Origin: JAUVIB01 sp964424545
GTDB lineage: Bacteria; Calditrichota; Calditrichia; Calditrichales; Calditrichaceae
DNA length: 8,883 bases
Assembly (NCBI GenBank): GCA_964424545.1
Contig: CAYRJN010000158.1
Coordinates: 1 to 8,883 of the forward strand
Reading direction: 5' to 3'
Position 1 is the stretch's first letter. Every line of letters begins with the position of its first letter. A program made the translations under genes and the position numbers. Under the pieces are notes generated by a model. It saw only the letters and a program-made list of their open reading frames with translations, was not told where the DNA came from and searched no databases. This document shows positions 1-5,571 of the stretch, one piece after another.

Positions 1-70
1 ACCTTGATGATAATTTAAAACGGACATTTAAGCATGAGGTTTCAATCCACGCACCCGCACGGGGTGCGAC
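1..70 (-). CRISPR. Leader-proximal end of a type I-C CRISPR array (one full repeat, one spacer)
   Basis: One full 32-bp repeat lies at 39-70. Read on the minus strand it begins GTCGCACCCC and ends GTGGATTGAAAC, the recognised type I-C repeat pattern. Repeat positions 3-9 (CGCACCC) pair with 15-21 (GGGTGCG) around a 5-nt loop. Cutting after position 21 would leave an 11-nt 5' handle, TGGATTGAAAC, as described for Cas5c/Cas5d processing. The spacer fills about 3-38. The first two bases of the window, 'ac', match the end of a second repeat, which would make the spacer 36 nt; that boundary rests on two bases. The array continues beyond the left edge. Its orientation matches the cas operon, so this is the leader-end, most recently acquired unit. 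With one full repeat visible, the call rests on the repeat pattern and the adjacent cas2. Confidence 0.93.
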
Positions 71-223
71 TCTATTCATTTTAATCCTTGATATCATTGT
101 TCAAAACAAGCTGTTTTTGCGAACCTCTTTTATTTTATAATATTCAGAATTTTAAACATATTATAACTACTTGTATTTATTAAAAATATACATTTTACTT
201 GTTTTATGTTTACTTTAGGTTCG
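71..223 (-). promoter_or_regulatory. CRISPR leader between cas2 and the array
   Basis: This AT-rich, non-coding stretch of 153 bp lies between the cas2 stop codon and the first repeat. That is the position and composition expected of a leader, which carries the pre-crRNA promoter and the sites that direct Cas1-Cas2 to insert at the first repeat. On the minus strand a perfect TATAAT hexamer (plus 160-165) lies 89 bp from the repeat. It has no convincing -35 box, so it is only a possible -10 element. The bases next to the repeat read AATGAATAGA on the minus strand. No terminator is visible between cas2 and the array, so read-through from the cas operon into the array is possible. Confidence 0.75.
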
Positions 224-224
224 C
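119..224. repeat. 8-bp perfect inverted repeat framing the leader
   Basis: GCGAACCT at 119-126 and its exact reverse complement AGGTTCGC at 217-224 are separated by 90 nt. The outer arm overlaps the first base of the cas2 stop codon (plus 224). Both arms are GC-rich islands in an otherwise AT-rich leader, which makes chance less likely. From memory, GCGAACC/GGTTCGC pairs also occur in leaders of other type I-C arrays, usually closer together. They may be binding sites for the adaptation complex or a host factor, but that function is inference. Confidence 0.6.
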
Positions 225-514
225 TATATAATTAATGAACCTTCAACATCATAAGTTTCTTTCGCTCCAATATGTTCAATACGTTTCTTCCAGTTAGAAC
301 CGAGAAAATAGAAACGCAAACTGTCTTTCTCCATATCTATCTCATCAATTAATTTTTTACGAACCATTACCCATTTATCCGGTTCAAGCGAACATTCGAA
401 AACCGAATATTGTACGCGCTGGCCATAATCTTTACAAATTTTTGCAACACGACGTAACCGTTTTGCCCCTTTCGGATTCGAGGTTACTATATCATAAGTA
501 ATTAGCACCATCAT
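224..514 (-). CDS. cas2: CRISPR-associated protein Cas2 (type I-C), 96 aa
   Basis: Cas2 is a small ferredoxin-fold protein that dimerises and bridges two Cas1 dimers in the spacer-integration complex. The product begins MMVLITYDIV, the typical beta-1 strand of Cas2 with the conserved Asp (D8 counting from this start). Next come RLRRVAKICKDYGQRVQYSVFEC, with the R-Q-SVFEC core, and a C-terminal LRFYFLG strand. The frame stays open upstream to an ATG at 556, giving 14 extra residues. I chose the ATG at 512-514 because GGAG (plus 523-526) lies 8 nt upstream and because the family starts this way at about 96 residues. A second ATG follows at once (509-511). The gene starts 4 nt after the cas1 stop, so it is probably translated together with cas1. 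It is the last gene of the operon and ends at the leader. Confidence 0.96.
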   Translation of the reverse strand: MMVLITYDIVTSNPKGAKRLRRVAKICKDYGQRVQYSVFECSLEPDKWVMVRKKLIDEIDMEKDSLRFYFLGSNWKKRIEHIGAKETYDVEGSLII

Positions 515-518
515 TTTT

Positions 519-1550
519 TTATCTCCAAATAAACGGCGGATAGATTTCCAAATCATTTCTAAAATAACGTGATAAAAGCTGCGCCTGAGCCATTAACAGC
601 ATCCCTACCGGGATCTTTTCTTTTAAATACGGATGCATAATTTCGTCCTTCTTTCTTTCCTGATAAGCTGTAAGCGTTAATTTTCTTGTCTCATCGTCCA
701 TTAATACGGCGCCGGATTCGCTCGTTTTAAAACCCTTCTTTTTAACCTTTTTTAAATTGATTAGCGATAACGCTAAACGGTCAGCAATGAAAGGTCTGAA
801 CTCCTCCATCAAGTCCAGAGCAAGCCCGTAACGTCCCGGCCTGTCGCGATGCAAAAAACCTACAGCCGGATCAAGACCAACCGTTTCTAAAGCGGAGCGT
901 GCGTCATGATAGAGTAGCGTATAGATGAACGAAAGCAGGCAATTGACCTCGTCCAAAGGTGGTCTTCTATTACGTTTTCTAAAATAAAAATCTTTTTTTT
1001 GACTGACAATTAGATGATCAAAAACATTAAAATAATCGCCCGCTGCTTTGCCTTCTATGCCTCGTAATGAATTTAAGTCATTTGTATTTTGTAATTGTTT
1101 TAAATGAATTTGTAAACGTTTTTTTATTTTTTCAAGCGCTTGAATATCAACCTTTTCGTTGTGATCCCTTATAGCGCGCGCTAAAACGCTGATACTATTG
1201 GTAATCTTTCCGGCAATAAACGCATAGGCCAGCAAAGCGCTCGCTTCCGTATCGTCGGCCTGTCGATATTGTTCTCTGCGTAACAATACATTTCCGGATA
1301 CGCCGCCTTCAACTTTTGCTAAAAAACGTCCGTATTGCGACATAAAACTAACGCTGACGCCGTTTTCTCCGCAATGGCCGAGCAGATAGGGACTGCAAGC
1401 AACCCGACCAAAACATACAATAGAACTAATCGTATGAATCGGTAGACGCAAACGCACCTTATCTTCAATTTTTACAGCGATGGTTTCACCGTCTTTAAAA
1501 AGATAAGCGCCTTCCGTGGTCACATACAAAGTATTAAGCATTTTTTTCAT
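519..1550 (-). CDS. cas1: CRISPR-associated endonuclease/integrase Cas1 (type I-C), 343 aa
   Basis: Cas1 is the integrase that joins new spacers to the leader-repeat junction. The N-terminal beta domain starts MKKMLNTLYVTTEGAYLFKDGE, the standard Cas1c opening. The C-terminal helical domain carries the expected metal ligands: E166 in LRGIEGKAA, H234 in GFLHRDRPGR and E249 in LDLMEEFRP. The H to E spacing of 15 agrees with archaeal Cas1 proteins. Length is normal for Cas1c and no frame break is seen. The start at 1550 overlaps the end of cas4 by 17 nt. GGAAAG (plus 1555-1560) lies 4 nt before this ATG. A second in-frame ATG at 1539-1541 would be too far from that site. The gene sits between cas4 and cas2, so the three form the adaptation module. 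Confidence 0.97.
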   Translation of the reverse strand: MKKMLNTLYVTTEGAYLFKDGETIAVKIEDKVRLRLPIHTISSIVCFGRVACSPYLLGHCGENGVSVSFMSQYGRFLAKVEGGVSGNVLLRREQYRQADDTEASALLAYAFIAGKITNSISVLARAIRDHNEKVDIQALEKIKKRLQIHLKQLQNTNDLNSLRGIEGKAAGDYFNVFDHLIVSQKKDFYFRKRNRRPPLDEVNCLLSFIYTLLYHDARSALETVGLDPAVGFLHRDRPGRYGLALDLMEEFRPFIADRLALSLINLKKVKKKGFKTSESGAVLMDDETRKLTLTAYQERKKDEIMHPYLKEKIPVGMLLMAQAQLLSRYFRNDLEIYPPFIWR

Positions 1551-2220
1551 AAAACTTTCCGATCGTGTTTTTTAAATAAGAGGCGGCGCTCCCTCTTTTA
1601 TTCGCCGTTTTTTTGGGTAAACACATATTATTTAAAGAACAGGCGCCGCATTTCGTAGAATATTCTGCCGCAGGCGTTATACCTGTATTTAATAACCGAT
1701 GGACTTCTTGAGCTGTTTTTATGGTTAACTTACGTAACTCCTCCGTAAATTCTATGGGAAACCTCCTTTTATTTTTTCCGTAAAAAATAGCCCCTTCGGG
1801 AATATGAGCGCCAAGCATTTCTTCTAAGGCTATCGCCTGCGCGCATAATTGAACTTCGTCGGAAAAATCGTTCTTCGGTTTTCCACGCTTATATTCTATT
1901 GGAAAAGGTCTCCATCTTCCCGAAACGCCTTTTATTTTACACCCGTAATCATCATCGGTGGTTACCTTTCTAAATTCTACTACATCCGCTTCGCCGGAAA
2001 GACCCAATTCAGCCGAATAAATACGCAATCCTCTTGCTATTAACAATCCCGGTCGTTTTTCCGTCTTTTTTTCATGCGCTTTGTAATGAAATAATCTGCC
2101 AAGCGCCGTTAATTCGTTTTCCTCCCAGATCATTTCCATATATGCCAATACGCATTGACGCGGGCAAAATAAATAATGCTGCAATGCAGAAAGTTGTATA
2201 TACTCGTCTTCTTTATACAT
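1534..2220 (-). CDS. cas4: CRISPR-associated exonuclease Cas4 (type I-C), 228 aa
   Basis: Cas4 is an iron-sulphur RecB-family nuclease that trims prespacers and helps choose those with a correct PAM before Cas1-Cas2 integrates them. The N-terminal FCPRQC supplies a cluster cysteine (C19 or C23). C191, C194 and C200 in the C-terminal CGACSLNNMC supply the other three. The nuclease core shows H45 in LGRLFHYKAHE, D79 in SGEADVVEF, E109 and K111 in PIEYKRGK, and the QLCAQAIALEEM motif beginning at Q124. All expected catalytic and cluster positions are present. The ATG shares one base with the cas7c stop (TAATG at 2218-2222) and has only a weak SD, so translation is probably coupled to cas7c. Its 3' end overlaps cas1 by 17 nt. 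Confidence 0.96.
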   Translation of the reverse strand: MYKEDEYIQLSALQHYLFCPRQCVLAYMEMIWEENELTALGRLFHYKAHEKKTEKRPGLLIARGLRIYSAELGLSGEADVVEFRKVTTDDDYGCKIKGVSGRWRPFPIEYKRGKPKNDFSDEVQLCAQAIALEEMLGAHIPEGAIFYGKNKRRFPIEFTEELRKLTIKTAQEVHRLLNTGITPAAEYSTKCGACSLNNMCLPKKTANKRGSAASYLKNTIGKFYEKNA

Positions 2221-3083
2221 TATAACATCTCAATCAATTCCACCGTCTGCGGCAATCCCGCATGATTAATACTTATATTGTACTGAGTAATGCTTCGCGC
2301 CGGCAATTTTGCATCATCGTTTCGTTTAACGGAAATTAAATCGAACAATTTATGCGACGGAGCATTGCCTAAAGCCGATTGATGTTTGAAAACAAAAAGT
2401 TTTCGCGCGTTCATTTTACCCCTTGCGGCGGAATGGTCGTGATCGTACATATTGATTAATGCTTGCCAGAGTAATTCCAAATCTTCCTCGCCAAAACCGG
2501 TGTCTTCTGCAAAATGAGCGGATATATAACCTTCGGCGCGATATAAACCATAGGGAATAAGGGCTTTTTTGCCTATGGTGCGATTATCGCCGCCCTGTTT
2601 TTTAGCTTCTGCTTCCGTCGCAACGGCCATACGCGTTATGGATAGTTCAGTGGGCATTACCGGTTCTATACTTTTTGCAAAGGTAATTTGCACTGCCCCG
2701 CGGACCTGCCCACTATTAAATTCTTTTAACGACATAACGGCGCCGAACGTACGAACGTCATAAAAATTTTTACACATCCACTTTCGTGCATCTTCAATAG
2801 TAGGTTTTTCATTTCCTTCGTTTTTCAGAGCAATATACGCTTTTTCTTGTTGCTTTGTTAATACAGCCTTCTCTTTAATGTAAATACAAAACGGTGCTTT
2901 GTCTTTATAAACAATTTCCACATAGTTGCGAATTTTACGTTTTATACTTACATCCGTCGCTATTCCTAATGATGTTTCGGGATCAATTCGCGGCATATTG
3001 CCTGCATCGGGATCGCCGTTCGGATTGCCGTTTTCAACATCAAAAAAATAGACAAATTCATATCGATTTTTAATTGCGCTCAT
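2220..3083 (-). CDS. cas7c: Cascade backbone protein Cas7c (Csd2), 287 aa
   Basis: Cas7c is the RRM-fold subunit that polymerises along the crRNA spacer to form the backbone of the type I-C effector complex. The product opens RYEFVYFFDVENGNPNGDPD then AGNMPRIDPET (residues 7-37), the Csd2 signature. Further conserved blocks are RTFGAVMS (111-118), GQVRGAVQITFAKSIEPV (125-142), IPYGLYRAEGY (176-186) and DHDHSAARG (214-222). Length is typical. The start is supported by GAGAGG 5 nt upstream of the ATG at 3081-3083. It is the only gene in the operon with a sizeable upstream gap (67 nt). Several Cas7 copies are needed per complex, so separate control would make sense, though none is proven. Its stop overlaps the cas4 start by one base. 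Confidence 0.97.
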   Translation of the reverse strand: MSAIKNRYEFVYFFDVENGNPNGDPDAGNMPRIDPETSLGIATDVSIKRKIRNYVEIVYKDKAPFCIYIKEKAVLTKQQEKAYIALKNEGNEKPTIEDARKWMCKNFYDVRTFGAVMSLKEFNSGQVRGAVQITFAKSIEPVMPTELSITRMAVATEAEAKKQGGDNRTIGKKALIPYGLYRAEGYISAHFAEDTGFGEEDLELLWQALINMYDHDHSAARGKMNARKLFVFKHQSALGNAPSHKLFDLISVKRNDDAKLPARSITQYNISINHAGLPQTVELIEML

Positions 3084-3150
3084 TATTACCTCTCTTTTTA
3101 AAAGTTTATATCATTAAACAATTTATTACAAATTCGTTAAAACTTATCGC
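3084..3150 (-). promoter_or_regulatory. 67-nt intra-operon gap before cas7c (RBS and possible weak promoter)
   Basis: This is the longest gap inside the operon and is very AT-rich. It contains the cas7c ribosome-binding site (GAGAGG on the minus strand, 5 nt before the ATG). It also contains a TATAAA hexamer (plus 3105-3110), with TTTGTA 16 nt upstream (plus 3127-3132) as a poor -35. Matches of this quality are common in AT-rich DNA, so the promoter is only a possibility. No terminator-like hairpin is visible, so transcription from cas8c probably continues into cas7c. Confidence 0.3.
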
Positions 3151-3522
3151 TTACTCCGTCTCTTTTTTCTTGAAGAAATCCTGCCGTTGATGATAATATC
3201 CGATTGCAAATTCGCCTTGATCCTCCAATTTTAAACTTGCAGGTAAAACCGGCGGCAGATTGTCTATTATTTCTCCTATTAATTTTTCAAAATTTACGGC
3301 TCTACCAGGTCTGTCGCTCTTTAATTTTTTAATATGATTCTGATGCAATGTGAGTAAACGAGGAAATACCGTTTGCGGTTTTGTAGAAGCAGAAGAAAAA
3401 TAGCGATCTTTGATTGTTGCATTCAAATTGCCGCCGCTTGATTCTTCCTGTGCTTTTTCCAATACGGAAAAAAGGCGGCCGAGCAAATAGGGAATGGTGT
3501 TTCTTTGATGATCTAATGCCAT
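3151..3522 (-). CDS. cas11c: Cas11c small subunit translated from an internal start in cas8c, 123 aa
   Basis: Type I-C loci have no separate small-subunit gene. Published work on other I-C systems shows that Cas11c is made by internal initiation near the 3' end of cas8c. Here an ATG at 3520-3522 is in frame with cas8c. It is preceded by a consensus AAGGAG (plus 3529-3534) with 6-nt spacing, a signal that is not needed for coding Cas8c. The product begins MALDHQRNTIPYLLGRLFSV and is 123 residues, about the reported size. It is predicted to be mostly helical and to line the Cascade belly, where it stabilises the non-target strand. It ends at the cas8c stop. Start position and product are inferred from signal strength, frame and precedent. 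Confidence 0.82.
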   Translation of the reverse strand: MALDHQRNTIPYLLGRLFSVLEKAQEESSGGNLNATIKDRYFSSASTKPQTVFPRLLTLHQNHIKKLKSDRPGRAVNFEKLIGEIIDNLPPVLPASLKLEDQGEFAIGYYHQRQDFFKKKETE

Positions 3523-4899
3523 GGTTAGCTCCTTTTTATAATTTCGGTTTAATATTGCTTTTATAAATGACGCCCGATAATAGTTCAACTTTTGATATCC
3601 CTGATCGGCGCGCGTTCTACCGATTAAAAGCGATAAAACATTAAGAGGATATTGTGTATCAGATAATATTGCGCGCATAAATGGTCCGGTAATATTTGGC
3701 GGTATATTTTCCGTTTTATGCTGGACGGCCGTTTCAATTATCAATTGCCAGACGGAGGGAATGTCAGCGTCTTTATCTTCGCTTTGCTTGGCAATTCTTA
3801 AATTATTAAAATGTTTCAACAGGTTTTTTGAAAAACGGTCGATAGAATCGTTTAGCCAATAACGTACCGAAATTCTTGCTGCGTTTGGGGAAAGCCCCAA
3901 TACAAAAAAACGGCTGTCATCCTGCATCTCCTGGGGTAGTTTACCGGAACGTATTTTCTGCAATGCAGCTTTTAGATGGAGATTGTCTCCATCATGCCGA
4001 CCACCGTCGAGAAGCCCGCCGAACAACGCGCTGAATTCATCATTTTCTTCTGCCCAAAAAACGGTTCTCGTATCGGCTATGGCAATGTTGTGGTCGTTGT
4101 TTTCCAGCATATAATTTAATGATCCGGCAATAGCGGAAGCGGCTTTAACAGATATAGAGGCATTTTCATTTTTACTTTTGTTGTAAGATTCCGCCGCACT
4201 AAAATTAAAAGAAATCAACGGAATGTCATTTTTGCCGCCTACTCCTTTTTTTATAGTGGGATGTAATCGGGCAAGAGGAAGTTTTTCTCCTTTTACCAAA
4301 CAAATTCCGGTTACACTTTCATCGCCGTCTGAAAGACTGCTATAATATTCTTCCCATATTCCATTTATTTCATCGATATCAAAAATAGTTATAATATTCA
4401 TCTCCGGAATATTAAACACTACAAAACTATTTAAAAAATCATCCCAATAGACAGAAGTTTTTAACATATCGATATTATCTTTTGACGAACAAAACCGATA
4501 AACGGCGTCTATTGCAGGATGCGAACGTTTTGTTTCACGTTTAATATCATCAATTAACGATAGAAATCGTTTATGATGCTCCGGGGTTTCGACGATATTT
4601 TCGTATTTATCTTTTTTAATCCCGATAATATAGTCCGTTTTATCCCATAAGAAATATGGTTTAATACCGCTTGCCCTTTTCCCATCAAATTTCGGAACAT
4701 TAATTTTTACTGGAATGGCTTTATTATTTTGTATTTTCCTTAAGTCTTCCATAGGATTATGTATATCAAAAAGGCTTCCGTCCTGATTAATATTGATCTT
4801 AAAACTAATGTTTTCTTTGCTGAATCCCGGTTTAGATATTATAATATCGGGATTGTCAAGAAGCTTTTTATAATATAAATTTAATTCCTGCAAAATCAT
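3151..4899 (-). CDS. cas8c: Cascade large subunit Cas8c (Csd1), 582 aa
   Basis: Cas8c is the large subunit of the type I-C complex. It recognises the PAM, contacts the crRNA 5' end and recruits Cas3. The start MILQELNLYYKKLL, the block SGIKPYFLWDKTDYIIGI (77-94), the region FNFSAAESYNKSKNENASIS (231-250), FWAEE (281-285) and FFVLGLSPNAARISVRYW (331-348) follow the Csd1 order. The C-terminal part from M460 (MALDHQRNTIPYLLGRLFSV) is the helical small-subunit domain. The ATG at 4897-4899 overlaps the cas5c stop as ATGA and has a strong SD, GAGGAGGT, 6 nt upstream. One oddity is that the usual SYGKEQ-like motif of the family, as I remember it, reads SYNKSK here. The last 123 codons also carry their own start signals (see the Cas11c entry). 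Confidence 0.95.
   Translation of the reverse strand: MILQELNLYYKKLLDNPDIIISKPGFSKENISFKININQDGSLFDIHNPMEDLRKIQNNKAIPVKINVPKFDGKRASGIKPYFLWDKTDYIIGIKKDKYENIVETPEHHKRFLSLIDDIKRETKRSHPAIDAVYRFCSSKDNIDMLKTSVYWDDFLNSFVVFNIPEMNIITIFDIDEINGIWEEYYSSLSDGDESVTGICLVKGEKLPLARLHPTIKKGVGGKNDIPLISFNFSAAESYNKSKNENASISVKAASAIAGSLNYMLENNDHNIAIADTRTVFWAEENDEFSALFGGLLDGGRHDGDNLHLKAALQKIRSGKLPQEMQDDSRFFVLGLSPNAARISVRYWLNDSIDRFSKNLLKHFNNLRIAKQSEDKDADIPSVWQLIIETAVQHKTENIPPNITGPFMRAILSDTQYPLNVLSLLIGRTRADQGYQKLNYYRASFIKAILNRNYKKELTMALDHQRNTIPYLLGRLFSVLEKAQEESSGGNLNATIKDRYFSSASTKPQTVFPRLLTLHQNHIKKLKSDRPGRAVNFEKLIGEIIDNLPPVLPASLKLEDQGEFAIGYYHQRQDFFKKKETE
3529..3534 (-). promoter_or_regulatory. Internal Shine-Dalgarno site for Cas11c
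   Basis: AAGGAG on the minus strand sits inside a run reading AAAAAGGAG within cas8c (codons for KKEL). It lies 6 nt before the in-frame ATG at 3520-3522. It is as strong as the sites in front of the annotated gene starts and decides the proposed Cas11c start. Confidence 0.8.
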
Positions 4900-5552
4900 C
4901 GTATTACCTCCTCGGAATCGGGATGTGGAACGCTAATTACGCCGTCGAACATTTTGGGGCGAAAAAATAGCGGTTTTGGATTGTTTTTGTCTGTAAAATC
5001 CAAATCAAACAACATCCAGCCCAAATCTCTTTCTCCTTTAAGTTGAGATTTTGGAATATTATCCGGTTTTTCAAAATAGGCGGAAAATTCTCTTGTTCCT
5101 AAATACGGCTGATAAAAGCATTGTCCTTTTTCCAATCTACGATTGAAAATATCAAGGTGTTTGCCTTCGTTAGTACCATTTTTGTCAATCGCTTCAAAAT
5201 GAGCTTCGATTATATAAGCAGTATCCCGTAAAACCATTGCAGCACGCTGTTGCCGTTTATCTTCGATTAAAATTTCCACGCTTTTTGCGCTATCGTGCAT
5301 TGCTGAGGTTACCGTTCTTACAGATAATTTTTCGCTTAATTCATTACGTCTGATATTATCAAAACGGATAGGGTTTAAAACGTGAATTTTGTCAATAATC
5401 CAACGAATACTCGGTTTCCAATAAATTGCTTCAACTGCGGCGCGAGCGGCCGAAGGCGTCATCACATCGTAACTTACTCTTTCGGCCTTCATCTCGGGTC
5501 GTGTAAAGCAGGCTCGATCGCCCCAGATTTTCATTTTTACTCCATAAGCCAT
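4896..5552 (-). CDS. cas5c: Cas5c (Cas5d), pre-crRNA endoribonuclease and Cascade subunit, 218 aa
   Basis: In type I-C, Cas5c replaces Cas6. It cuts each repeat at the base of its hairpin and stays bound to the crRNA 5' handle in Cascade. The N-terminus MAYGVKMKIWGDRACFTRPE followed by MKAERVSYDVMTPSAARAAV, then EAIYWKPSIRW and HVLNPIRFDNIRRNE, is the Cas5c signature. The block KHLDIFNRRLEKGQCFYQPY (131-150) follows, then LGTREFSAYF. Candidate catalytic residues are Y44 and K131/H132, which appear to correspond to the Tyr and Lys-His reported for the Bacillus halodurans enzyme; I could not align them formally. AGGAGG (plus 5557-5562) lies 4 nt before the ATG. The gene follows cas3 after 19 nt and overlaps cas8c by ATGA. 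No cas6 is present, which fits this role. Confidence 0.96.
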   Translation of the reverse strand: MAYGVKMKIWGDRACFTRPEMKAERVSYDVMTPSAARAAVEAIYWKPSIRWIIDKIHVLNPIRFDNIRRNELSEKLSVRTVTSAMHDSAKSVEILIEDKRQQRAAMVLRDTAYIIEAHFEAIDKNGTNEGKHLDIFNRRLEKGQCFYQPYLGTREFSAYFEKPDNIPKSQLKGERDLGWMLFDLDFTDKNNPKPLFFRPKMFDGVISVPHPDSEEVIR

Positions 5553-5571
5553 ATTGCCTCCTCTCGCTTGT

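Noticed and set aside
515..556. N-terminal extension of Cas2 starting at the ATG at 556 (MIWKSIRRLFGDKK...)
   Set aside because: It overlaps the end of cas1 by 38 nt and adds residues not typical of Cas2. A GGAG site correctly spaced before the ATG at 512-514 and the family start MMVLITYD favour the shorter form.
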